DNA from: Betaproteobacteria bacterium
GTDB lineage: Bacteria > Pseudomonadota > Gammaproteobacteria > Burkholderiales > Burkholderiaceae_E
DNA: 5,850 nucleotides
Direction of reading: 5' to 3'
Assembly: GCA_009922405.1 (NCBI GenBank)
Contig: RFVZ01000163.1
Location: forward strand, 1-5,850
Shown: positions 1 to 5,850 of the stretch, piece after piece
Position numbering within the stretch: the first letter of the stretch is position 1
How the letters are laid out: the number at the start of each line of letters is the position of its first letter
Position numbers and translations under genes: made by a program
Notes under the pieces: generated by a model
What the model was told of the DNA's origin: nothing
The model's database searches: none
Seen by the model: the letters and a program-made list of their open reading frames with translations, nothing else

Positions 1-161
1 GTGTTAAGCGTTGTGCTGATTGCATTTGTAGCCATCACATTTGGTGTCCTGCGATCTTGCATCACGGCGCGGTGGGTGCGCCAAAGGTCGATCCCGATGA
101 GCCCCAGAACGAGCCCAAAGGAGAACACCAGTTCGACAACCCCCATCGTCCAGTCATTCAT
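1..161 (-). CDS. Small single-helix membrane protein of unknown function, partial (C-terminus beyond left edge)
   Basis: I do not recognise this protein. An open frame starts at ATG (159-161), 15 nt after the crtB stop, and stays open for 53 codons to the left edge. It begins MNDWTMGVVELVFSFG. Residues about 5-27 are hydrophobic and would form one membrane helix, carrying Glu10 and ending at Asp25-Leu-Trp. A basic stretch (Arg28, His30, Arg31) follows, then a polar tail, so by the positive-inside rule the tail is probably cytoplasmic. The ribosome site is weak: only a short TGGA lies about 11 nt upstream, so translation may depend on coupling to crtB. The same strand and short gap suggest it is co-transcribed with the pigment genes, and a role in pigment-protein membrane assembly is an inference from context alone. 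It has no central His of the kind that binds bacteriochlorophyll in light-harvesting polypeptides. The true C-terminus is not visible. Confidence 0.6.
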   Translation of the reverse strand, partial: MNDWTMGVVELVFSFGLVLGLIGIDLWRTHRAVMQDRRTPNVMATNAISTTLN

Positions 162-176
162 GATTCAGCGATTCCA

Positions 177-1310
177 CTAGACCCGACTAATCCCGCGTAC
201 CCCGGCCCGCTCCTCGCGTTCAAGTCGATCGAGCATTTCTAGAATACGCCCAAGACGGTCATCGACAGCGCTCAGCCAGCGCCAGACCCCTCGCACCGGT
301 GCAAGGATCGGGAAACCCGACTGCTCATCGATACGCACCCGGGGCTCAATGGGTTCGTTCACAACGGCATTAATCAAAAATTGAGCGGCCTGGATCGCTG
401 GCCGCGCCTGCCCTGCGCCAGCCGTTCGAAGGACGGCGGTCAAAGCGGGAAAGGCGACCCGAAGCTTGCGCCCCCCAGAAACCACCGCCCGGCACGAGAC
501 CGAATCGAGTTGCTGACGCTCGACTTGACGGCCAATTTCCGCATAGAGACGCCCCGCCGCATCAATGCCGGGTCGACAATCCGCGGGCAACGCGGCAACC
601 CCATCCCGCGCTCGTTGATAGGCCTCATCGGCCGCCGCCAGCAAGCGCGCAATCACGCGGGCGATGGCTGGGTTGAACCTTGGATCATTCAAAAAACCTT
701 CTGGATTAATTCCTTCTTCTTGCAACCATTCCAAAGGCAAGTACATACGCCCGGCGCGGGCATCCTCGCCGACATCGCGCGCGATATTGGTCAGCTGCAT
801 CCCGATTCCGAGATCACAGGCCCGCGCGAGAGCCTCGGGTGTTCGCACGTCCATCAACAAAGCCATCATGGCGCCCACAGTACCGGCAACCCGCACTGCA
901 TAGGCCTGCAGATCTTCAATGGTGGCGTAGCGACGGCCGACGGTGTCCCACTCAAACCCTTCGAGCAATGCAAGCGGCAACGTTTTGGGAATTGCAAATC
1001 GTTTGACCACATCAGCGAAGGCTCGGTCCGCAGGCTGCGGCAGGGGGTCACCCGAATAAACTCGATCGAGTCGCAGATGCAGGCGTGCGAGTGCTCGAAC
1101 TGCGGCGCTCGAGGTGCTCAGGCCGTCTTCGTAGGCCAGATCGACTGCATCATCCGCAACCCGACAGAATGCATACAAGGCAATCGCGGGGTCTCGAACC
1201 CGTGCCGGCAACAGCAGTGAGGCTGCATAAAAGGTCCTTGAACCGCCGCGCAATAAGGTCCGGCAAGCATCCAGGTCTCCTGGCAAACCATAGCTCGACA
1301 ATTGGTTCAT
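177..1310 (-). CDS. crtB: 15-cis-phytoene synthase
   Basis: CrtB condenses two geranylgeranyl diphosphates to phytoene, the first committed step of carotenoid synthesis. The protein is 377 aa from the ATG at 1308-1310. It has the trans-isoprenyl diphosphate synthase (squalene/phytoene synthase) signature: SRTF at residues 24-27, the first aspartate motif DDAVD at 53-57 within CRVADDAVD, and the second motif DVGED at 179-183 in the family block NIARDVGEDARAGRMYLP (about 175-192). The Asp motifs bind Mg2+-diphosphate. The C-terminal part (about 290-377) is longer than in compact enzymes of about 310 aa and ends in a charged, probably helical tail (LEMLDRLEREER). I chose this start because the frame stays open upstream to 1412, but that extension overlaps bchO by 86 nt and looks non-homologous, while the MNQLSSYG start follows bchO by 16 nt. 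The ribosome site is weak (AGAGA, about 13 nt upstream, overlapping the bchO stop). HpnC/HpnD-type squalene-pathway enzymes are relatives, but the pigment context favours CrtB. Confidence 0.95.
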   Translation of the reverse strand: MNQLSSYGLPGDLDACRTLLRGGSRTFYAASLLLPARVRDPAIALYAFCRVADDAVDLAYEDGLSTSSAAVRALARLHLRLDRVYSGDPLPQPADRAFADVVKRFAIPKTLPLALLEGFEWDTVGRRYATIEDLQAYAVRVAGTVGAMMALLMDVRTPEALARACDLGIGMQLTNIARDVGEDARAGRMYLPLEWLQEEGINPEGFLNDPRFNPAIARVIARLLAAADEAYQRARDGVAALPADCRPGIDAAGRLYAEIGRQVERQQLDSVSCRAVVSGGRKLRVAFPALTAVLRTAGAGQARPAIQAAQFLINAVVNEPIEPRVRIDEQSGFPILAPVRGVWRWLSAVDDRLGRILEMLDRLEREERAGVRGISRV

Positions 1311-1326
1311 ATTTTTGTACCGATCT

Positions 1327-2238
1327 CTAAATGAATGCACCCACCGGGAGCACGCCAACTTGCTGCGCCTGCTGAAGAATGGACTCCGCCACGCGTTCGG
1401 GCTGTTCCTCATGAGCCAGGTGCCCTAAGCCTTCCCACTCAATGATCTGAACCCCAGGCGCCATGCTCTGAACCCGATAGGCCTGAGCCGGGGGCACCGC
1501 CCGATCTTCCATTCCAACGAAAAGAACCATCGGCACGTGGATTTGCCTGAGATCGCGCTCGATTGAGTCAAGATTCCAGTTCGCCATCATCGCTAACGTC
1601 GCCGCAATATGCGCCGGGCGACGCAAAAGTCGCTGATACAGCGTGACCCCCCGAGCGTCGGGAACGGAGCCCGTACCGCGGATAAGCGCTTCGACTGAAA
1701 GCCGATCCGACGCGCGCCACGACAAGAGACTGGAGGTCAACGACGTGCTCGAAAAAAACTTAGCCAGGGGCAAAAAAACCGCGCCCGGGATGCCCTCGAA
1801 GGGCAGCAACGCCCCGTTGATACAGAAGATACTTTGCGGGGCAAATCCCTGATCCGTCACCATCCGAATCAGCACCACTGCGCCCGCCGAATTGCCAACG
1901 GCGAGTGTCGGTTTAGCGCCCAGAGTGTCAAGCAAGGCGCTGACGGCTTGCGCCATTCCGTGTGGCGACATTTGGGCCGCCAGGCGATTCGACGCGGGTG
2001 TCTGGGTAAAGCCATGTCCGGGCAAATCCGGCGCGATGACATCAAAGTGAGGCATCAGCAGGGGGAACAAACCGCGCCACGAATGGGATGCAGAGCCAGT
2101 GCCATGCAACAAGAGAATCGTCGGTCCGCGACCCGCCCGTTGGACATGCCACCGCAACCCATCGGCATCGACGAACCGGCTGTGCTCGCGATTGGGCCAG
2201 TCGATCCCGTCAATGTCCCACTGGGGCGCGTCGCTCAT
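1327..2238 (-). CDS. bchO: Mg-chelatase-associated alpha/beta hydrolase BchO
   Basis: This is a 303 aa alpha/beta-hydrolase fold protein of the BchO family, which in purple bacteria sits next to bchI and bchD; its exact substrate is not firmly established. The sequence shows the oxyanion-hole motif HGTG at residues 45-48, DLPGHGFT at 71-78, and the nucleophile elbow GNSAGA at 115-120 with Ser117 as likely nucleophile. The acid is probably Asp245 (VGMEDRAVP) and the base His273 (GLGHLAHEE), so the triad looks complete. The N-terminal segment with DWPNREHSRFV (about 13-23) matches what I recall of the family opening. There is no signal peptide. The ATG at 2236-2238 overlaps the bchD stop in an ATGA arrangement and has a good upstream AGGTGAGGG, implying translational coupling. 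The length is normal for the family. The fold alone would also fit other hydrolases, so the specific name rests largely on the neighbours and the opening segment. Confidence 0.92.
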   Translation of the reverse strand: MSDAPQWDIDGIDWPNREHSRFVDADGLRWHVQRAGRGPTILLLHGTGSASHSWRGLFPLLMPHFDVIAPDLPGHGFTQTPASNRLAAQMSPHGMAQAVSALLDTLGAKPTLAVGNSAGAVVLIRMVTDQGFAPQSIFCINGALLPFEGIPGAVFLPLAKFFSSTSLTSSLLSWRASDRLSVEALIRGTGSVPDARGVTLYQRLLRRPAHIAATLAMMANWNLDSIERDLRQIHVPMVLFVGMEDRAVPPAQAYRVQSMAPGVQIIEWEGLGHLAHEEQPERVAESILQQAQQVGVLPVGAFI

Positions 2239-4151
2239 ACCCTCACCTGTGGATGGATATGACGATGACGCTCAGCCCCCAGACTCCCAGAGACGCTGGC
2301 CTTGACCGCGCTCGAAAGCACCGAAGAATCTGCATAAGGGAGCGGCAAAAAACGCGCGCCCATGGCCAGTGCCAGCGCCTGCGCTGCCGGATGACTGCGC
2401 GGGGAGGTGTCGACCAATAAGGCGGCATACCCCTCCGCCCGCCAATGCTGAGCGGCGAGCAGCGCATCGGCTTCAGCGCGAGGGCGACCCGGCTGACGAT
2501 CCCGGCCAATATTGGCCCGACCATCCGTCAATACCACCAGGAGCGGCGAATCACCTTGACGGCGAACCGTATCGGCGACTGCCCCGCCCACGTCCAATCC
2601 AGCGGCCAGGGGAGTCCCACCGCCGCCGGGAAGCCCCGCCAATGAGCGCCGCGCACGAACCAGCGAACGGGTTGGCGGCAGCACCAGTTCCGCATTTTGG
2701 CCATGAAAAGCCACCAGCGCGACCCGATCGCGACGCACGTAACACTCGGCGAGAAGCAGTTCAACGGCACCCTTGGCCTCTGCCAGCCGATTAAGCGCCG
2801 AAGAACCCGACGCATCAACCACAAAAATCGTGGTCGTCGTAGCGCGTTGCACCCTCCGCACGACCCGGAAATCATCGGTGCGAACCTCGACTCGCGTGGG
2901 ACTGCCGTCGCGCCGACGCATTCGCTGCCATGGCACAGCCGCACGCAGGGTCGCGACCAGATCCAGACGCGGACCGCGGCGGGGGTCCCCACGAACCGTT
3001 CCATTGGGCCGCCCTCGACGCGGATCGGTCCGCACGGCTCCAACCCGACCCGAGCGCTGCTGCGCAGAAGCCCCACTTCGGGTTTTTCGCGGATCGGTGG
3101 CCTGCGCCAAGAGACCCGGCGGCAGTGCGGAGCAAACCGCCTCAAGCACCACTTCAGCCAACGGCTTACCGTCGTCAATCGAATCAGGGGCCTGGTCGGG
3201 ATCACTCAGGTCGGGTTGACCTGGATCCGAGGGTGACGGCGGGGAAGCGGCCTCAGATGATTCTGCCGACGCGGATGATTCTGGCGGCTCTGTTGGCTCT
3301 GAAGATTGGGATGCTTCTTGAGGCTCGGATGATTCTGAAGATTGCGGCGACTCAGCAGGCGGTGGTATTCGTGTCGCCCGGGGGCCCAAAATTAGCCGCG
3401 CCGCAAGAGCCACATCGTCCTCCGCCACTTCCGATCGGCCTTCGAGCGCAGCGGCGACGCGGGCTGCTCTCACGGCAGCGATGACTGGACGCGGCGAATC
3501 GACCCCAATCGCATCAGCAACGCGACACAAGGCCTCGATGGCATCCGAAGCATCCGCATCAAACGCTTGCGCCTCGAAGCTCGCTTGTGATGCGCGCGCT
3601 TGGGCGACCGCTGACACGTCCCAGGGGCCTGGATCGAGATGACGGGGAGAAATTCCCTCAAGGTCAATCCATAGAGCGAGTCGATCCATCAACACGATTG
3701 GCGGCCGGTCTTCGGTCTCAAGCCCTTCGTCCAGCGCGATCACCGCGATTCGCGCGGGCCAACAGGAGGCAATCCCCTCGCGCTCCACGCGGACCTCACC
3801 CGCATCGAGTACGGCGGCCAATCGACCGGCGGTGCCGGCACCCATGCGCTCGGCCATCGGCACAATCACAACGCCACCATCCGCTTCGGCCAACAATCCC
3901 CGCTCGGCGACGGGGCGCCCAGCGTGCAGCGTTGCGGTCAAATCCAACCCACCCAACAAGCGGGAATCAGGGACTTGCGGCGGAATCCGTCGAATCGGGG
4001 TTCCGGGCCCCAGCAGTTCCGTTAGGGCTTCGAGCCACGCGTCACGTACCGGGCCGGGTGCTGCACGAACCACCACACCACCCAATCCGGATGGGTTGAC
4101 CGCGAACAACGCGGCGGCGCCAAGGGCCTGCTGCCAGCGGGGATCGATCAA
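2235..4151 (-). CDS. bchD: Magnesium chelatase subunit D
   Basis: BchD (638 aa) is the non-catalytic AAA-like partner of BchI; the BchI-BchD double ring drives Mg2+ insertion into protoporphyrin IX held by BchH. Residues about 5-260 form a degenerate AAA+ module: where BchI has Walker A, this has RAAPGPVRD (29-37) without the GKS lysine, and the Walker B position reads VVIVPMAE without an acidic DE pair, so ATP hydrolysis is unlikely. A Ser/Glu/Pro-rich acidic linker follows (about 264-327), then a basic Arg/Gly stretch (about 355-395, DPRRG twice) that precedes LDLVATLRAAVPWQ, a family-typical segment. Residues about 441-620 are a von Willebrand A/integrin-I domain with a complete MIDAS: DASGS at 446-450, Thr513 and Asp543 in TDG. 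The start is TTG (4149-4151), sharing TTGA with the bchI stop and preceded by GAGGTG at 5 nt. The N-terminus from WQQALGAAALFAVNPSGLGG aligns by memory with known BchD openings. It ends in an ATGA overlap with bchO. Confidence 0.96.
   Translation of the reverse strand: MIDPRWQQALGAAALFAVNPSGLGGVVVRAAPGPVRDAWLEALTELLGPGTPIRRIPPQVPDSRLLGGLDLTATLHAGRPVAERGLLAEADGGVVIVPMAERMGAGTAGRLAAVLDAGEVRVEREGIASCWPARIAVIALDEGLETEDRPPIVLMDRLALWIDLEGISPRHLDPGPWDVSAVAQARASQASFEAQAFDADASDAIEALCRVADAIGVDSPRPVIAAVRAARVAAALEGRSEVAEDDVALAARLILGPRATRIPPPAESPQSSESSEPQEASQSSEPTEPPESSASAESSEAASPPSPSDPGQPDLSDPDQAPDSIDDGKPLAEVVLEAVCSALPPGLLAQATDPRKTRSGASAQQRSGRVGAVRTDPRRGRPNGTVRGDPRRGPRLDLVATLRAAVPWQRMRRRDGSPTRVEVRTDDFRVVRRVQRATTTTIFVVDASGSSALNRLAEAKGAVELLLAECYVRRDRVALVAFHGQNAELVLPPTRSLVRARRSLAGLPGGGGTPLAAGLDVGGAVADTVRRQGDSPLLVVLTDGRANIGRDRQPGRPRAEADALLAAQHWRAEGYAALLVDTSPRSHPAAQALALAMGARFLPLPYADSSVLSSAVKASVSGSLGAERHRHIHPQVRV
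2240..2248 (-). promoter_or_regulatory. Ribosome binding site of bchO
   Basis: Minus-strand AGGTGAGGG, inside the end of bchD, sits just before the bchO ATG (AGGTGA is 4 nt away). Together with the ATGA overlap it marks the start of bchO and indicates coupled translation with bchD. Confidence 0.65.
3249..3356 (-). repeat. Six degenerate 18-bp tandem units (hexapeptide repeat) inside the bchD linker
   Basis: BchD residues 266-301 read in register as six hexapeptides: AESPQS, SESSEP, QEASQS, SEPTEP, PESSAS and AESSEA. Glu is at position 2 of every unit and Ser or Pro at most other positions. At DNA level the 10-mer GATGATTCTG (plus strand) occurs exactly at 3256, 3274 and 3328, distances of 18 and 54 nt, with weaker matches in phase at 3292, 3310 and 3346. 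This fits expansion of an in-frame 18-bp unit followed by drift. It lies in the presumably disordered acidic hinge between the AAA-like and VWA domains and should not affect the folded parts. Confidence 0.75.
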
Positions 4152-5173
4152 GCAAACACCTCACTCATCGCGCGTTCGACGCGAATATCGGAGCCCGATT
4201 CGTCGAGTGGATTGCGCCTAAGACGATGGCGTAATGCGGAGACGGCGATACGCTGCAGATGCGAATCCGTCACTTGACTGGCGCCTTCGAAAGCGGCCAG
4301 TGCGCGCGCTGTGCGCAACAAAGTCAGTTCGCCGCGGAGCCCGTCGGTGCCGAGCGCAATGCAAAGCCTGGCACCTTGTTCGAGCGCGGAATCGGGCACC
4401 TGAACGGAGTCCAGCTGATTGCGACCCGCATCAATTTGCCGCCGCACTTTTGCATCGGTCTTTCGCCACTGCTCGACATAACCGGCGGGATCGCGCTCAA
4501 ACGCATCGCGTCGTCGAACCACCTCAACCCGAGACTTGAGTTCAGTGGGGGTGCGAACTTCGACCGACAAACCGAACCGGTCGAGTAGTTGGGGGCGCAG
4601 TTCGCCTTCTTCGGGATTGCCGCTCCCGATCAAAACAAACCGGGCGGGGTGGCGCACGCTGATCCCCTCGCGCTCGACCACATTTTCGCCCGACGCGGCC
4701 ACATCCAGAAGTACGTCGACCAGGTGATCTTCAAGCAGATTGACTTCATCAATATAAAGAAAACCACGATTTGCCCGGCCCAATAAACCTGGCTCAAAGG
4801 CCTTTTCGCCCTTGGTGAGCGCCCGCTCCAAATCGAGCGCACCGACGACACGGTCTTCTGTCGCGCCAAGGGGCAAGTCGACCACCGGGACCGGGACCTT
4901 GGCGCTCTTCAGCGGGGTATTGCCAGCAGCACGCTGAGCGCGGCATTGCTCGCACGGGTTCGAGGTCTTGGGGTCGCAGCCATATGGGCATCCCACAACT
5001 GCACTCATGGGTGGCAACAACGCGGCGAGTGCGCGTACTGCGGTTGATTTGCCCGTCCCTCGGTCACCGAGCACGAGCACTCCACCAATTCGCGGATCAA
5101 CTGCGCAGAGCAGCAGGGCCCGCTTCATTTCATCCTGACCAACAATCGCAGTAAATGGAAAGACCAAAGACAT
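4148..5173 (-). CDS. bchI: Magnesium chelatase ATPase subunit I
   Basis: BchI (341 aa) is the AAA+ motor of Mg-chelatase; its hexameric ring hydrolyses ATP and works with BchD and BchH in the first committed step of bacteriochlorophyll synthesis. It opens FPFTAIVGQDEMKRALLL, as the family does. Walker A is GDRGTGKS at 36-43 (Lys42) and Walker B is FLYIDEVN at 138-145 (Asp142, Glu143). Sensor 1 is in IGSGNPEEG (Asn186), the likely arginine finger is Arg199 in LLDRFGL, and the sensor-2 region is LRGELTLLRTARA (279-291). Cys62, Cys66, Cys74 and Cys77 lie in the segment after the first helix, where cysteines also occur in relatives. The frame is open upstream to 5374, but the extension overlaps the PUCC gene by about 195 nt and reads as antisense-like noise, so I place the start at ATG 5171-5173. 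This is 5 nt after the upstream stop and lacks a clear Shine-Dalgarno, so re-initiation by ribosomes leaving the upstream gene is likely. It ends in a TTGA overlap with bchD. Confidence 0.97.
   Translation of the reverse strand: MSLVFPFTAIVGQDEMKRALLLCAVDPRIGGVLVLGDRGTGKSTAVRALAALLPPMSAVVGCPYGCDPKTSNPCEQCRAQRAAGNTPLKSAKVPVPVVDLPLGATEDRVVGALDLERALTKGEKAFEPGLLGRANRGFLYIDEVNLLEDHLVDVLLDVAASGENVVEREGISVRHPARFVLIGSGNPEEGELRPQLLDRFGLSVEVRTPTELKSRVEVVRRRDAFERDPAGYVEQWRKTDAKVRRQIDAGRNQLDSVQVPDSALEQGARLCIALGTDGLRGELTLLRTARALAAFEGASQVTDSHLQRIAVSALRHRLRRNPLDESGSDIRVERAMSEVFA
4157..4163 (-). promoter_or_regulatory. Ribosome binding site that supports the TTG start of bchD
   Basis: Minus-strand TGAGGTG lies within the last codons of bchI, with its 3' end 5 nt before the TTG at 4149-4151. 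Its strength and spacing are the main support for a TTG start. No ATG or GTG lies between this site and the conserved beginning of BchD. Confidence 0.7.
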
Positions 5174-5178
5174 AAGCG

Positions 5179-5850
5179 TTAATTCGATTCGATGTCGACG
5201 TGGACAATTCGCGCGGGTGCAAGCCCTACTGAGAGCAAGAACAAGGCAGCTTCCACAACAAAAACGATGCCGTACGCGGTGATCGGCGAGCCCACTAGCC
5301 AACGAGTCAAGTCGACCGCCACCGTGCCCAGAAAACCGCCACCGCCGAAGGCAATTGCTTGCGCGGCCCCCCAAAGGCCCATGCGAACCCCTTCGCGGGC
5401 GGGCGTTCCATCACTGGCCTGGCTCATCATTGATCCAATCGCTGCCACTGCAAACATGCCGTTAGCAAAACCAAGAGAAAAAACTGTCGGTTTGAGCGGC
5501 CAATCGGGCCCCACCCAACCGCCGAACGCAAGCGCCAGCAAGGCACACGCAGACAGCAGACAACCCGCAATCGTCCATCCGCGCAAGGAACCCCATCGAG
5601 GCCCGCCGACCGCTGTCCCCAAACAGGCGACGAGCACCATGCCCAGCAAGACGCCCGAGTTTTGAACGCCCGAGAGTTGCGTGGTCTGACCGGGGGTCAA
5701 CCCGTAAACCAACCCGGCGAAAGGCTCGAGGATGAGATCTTGCGCGCTGTACGCAAGCATCGACATAAAGACGAACAGCGTGAAGCGCCGCGCCTGCGGT
5801 TCGCCCCAGACCTCACTCAGTGCGGCTCGGAACGAGGGCTTCGCCGTGGC
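5179..5850 (-). CDS. pucC: PUCC-family membrane protein (PucC/LhaA/Bch2 type, BCD family MFS), partial, N-terminus beyond right edge
   Basis: This is the last 223 residues of a major-facilitator-fold protein of the PUCC family. Members support assembly of light-harvesting complexes or handle (bacterio)chlorophyll at the membrane. The frame is open to the right edge; an internal ATG at 5764-5766 is not the start, because the 28 codons before it (with EVWGEPQARRFTLFVF) continue the family sequence into MSMLAYSAQDLILEPFAG. The fragment carries about six membrane helices, at roughly residues 22-50, 64-82, 91-113, 121-143, 157-187 and 190-211, matching the C-terminal half of a 12-helix protein. 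LSGVQNSGVLLGM (59-71) is another block typical of the family. PucC, LhaA (F1696) and Bch2 (ORF428) are paralogs I cannot separate without the N-terminus; the symbol stands for the family. TAA at 5179-5181 is followed 5 nt later by bchI, so the two are almost certainly co-transcribed. Confidence 0.92.
   Translation of the reverse strand, partial: ATAKPSFRAALSEVWGEPQARRFTLFVFMSMLAYSAQDLILEPFAGLVYGLTPGQTTQLSGVQNSGVLLGMVLVACLGTAVGGPRWGSLRGWTIAGCLLSACALLALAFGGWVGPDWPLKPTVFSLGFANGMFAVAAIGSMMSQASDGTPAREGVRMGLWGAAQAIAFGGGGFLGTVAVDLTRWLVGSPITAYGIVFVVEAALFLLSVGLAPARIVHVDIESN

Larger units (their letters stand above)
1..5850 (-). other. Single minus-strand photosynthesis operon segment (PUCC gene-bchI-bchD-bchO-crtB-small ORF)
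   Basis: Six consecutive same-strand genes are separated by 5 nt, 4-nt overlaps (TTGA and ATGA), 16 nt and 15 nt. None of the gaps can hold a promoter with operator or a stem-loop terminator, so the segment is read here as part of one transcript whose promoter lies right of the window. Purple-bacterial photosynthesis operons are often controlled by oxygen-responsive CrtJ/PpsR repressors and RegA-type activators, but no site for either was identified in the gaps. Internal promoters inside coding sequence cannot be excluded. Confidence 0.75.

Noticed and set aside
162..176. Terminator after crtB
   Set aside because: The 15-nt gap has no stem-loop or T run, and another open frame starts immediately after it.
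57..242. Plus-strand open frame of 61 codons at the left end
   Set aside because: It is antisense to the small membrane ORF and the end of crtB, has no ribosome site, and its polar His/Pro-rich product resembles nothing.
381..1220. Plus-strand open frame of 279 codons
   Set aside because: It lies wholly antisense to crtB, which has clear catalytic motifs. Its translation is rich in Arg, Gln and Pro with no recognisable domain, as expected for a mirror frame in GC-rich DNA.
1311..1326. Possible CrtJ/PpsR operator (TGT-N12-ACA) or promoter between bchO and crtB
   Set aside because: The TGT at 1316-1318 has no ACA at the required distance, and the 16-nt gap is too short for a promoter. A by-eye look at some other TGT positions near the left edge also gave no match, though this was not an exhaustive scan.
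1311..1412. Possible 34-residue N-terminal extension of CrtB
   Set aside because: It would overlap bchO by 86 nt, its composition (Arg/Ser-rich) does not look like a phytoene synthase, and the ATG at 1310 fits the family start and the tight operon spacing.
2528..3205. Minus-strand open frame of 225 codons within bchD
   Set aside because: It is an out-of-frame shadow of the bchD VWA region. The translation is Arg/Trp/Cys-rich and lacks any domain, while the bchD frame carries the MIDAS motif over the same DNA.
3587..4099. Plus-strand open frame of 170 codons
   Set aside because: It is antisense to the AAA-like part of bchD and very Arg/Pro-rich, with no start signal or motif. It is a composition artefact.
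5174..5374. Possible 67-residue N-terminal extension of BchI
   Set aside because: It overlaps the conserved end of the PUCC gene in another frame. The BchI family begins close to FPFTAIVGQ, which is reached from the ATG at 5173.

Overview
The window is an interior piece of a bacteriochlorophyll/carotenoid photosynthesis gene cluster. Every gene I can support lies on the minus strand, so transcription runs from the right edge to the left. The protein set (a PUCC-family membrane carrier, the Mg-chelatase subunits BchI and BchD, the accessory hydrolase BchO and a phytoene synthase) points to a purple phototrophic proteobacterium, anaerobic or aerobic anoxygenic. The DNA is moderately GC-rich by eye. 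The genes do not let me choose a class or genus.

Layout in transcription order: (1) 5850-5179, the C-terminal half of a PucC/LhaA/Bch2-type 12-helix membrane protein, cut by the right edge; (2) 5173-4148, bchI, the AAA+ ATPase of Mg-chelatase; (3) 4151-2235, bchD, the AAA-like plus von Willebrand A subunit, probably starting at TTG; (4) 2238-1327, bchO, an alpha/beta hydrolase; (5) 1310-177, crtB, phytoene synthase; (6) 161-1, the start of a small unrecognised protein with one predicted membrane helix, cut by the left edge.

Gaps between genes are 5 nt, -4, -4, 16 and 15 nt, so this looks like one polycistronic unit. There is no non-coding stretch long enough for a conventional promoter or terminator, and no RNA gene, mobile element or CRISPR array was seen. 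BchI and BchD act with the porphyrin-binding subunit BchH (not in the window) to insert Mg2+ into protoporphyrin IX, the first committed step of bacteriochlorophyll synthesis. BchO is a conserved companion of these genes. CrtB makes phytoene, the first committed step of carotenoid synthesis. The PUCC protein belongs to a family tied to light-harvesting complex assembly or bacteriochlorophyll handling. The operon thus links entry into both pigment pathways with an antenna-assembly factor.

I did not find an undescribed multi-gene system. The points most worth a second look are the small membrane ORF after crtB, a six-unit hexapeptide (18-bp) repeat in the BchD linker, the TTG start of bchD inside a TTGA overlap, and the placement of crtB directly behind bchIDO.
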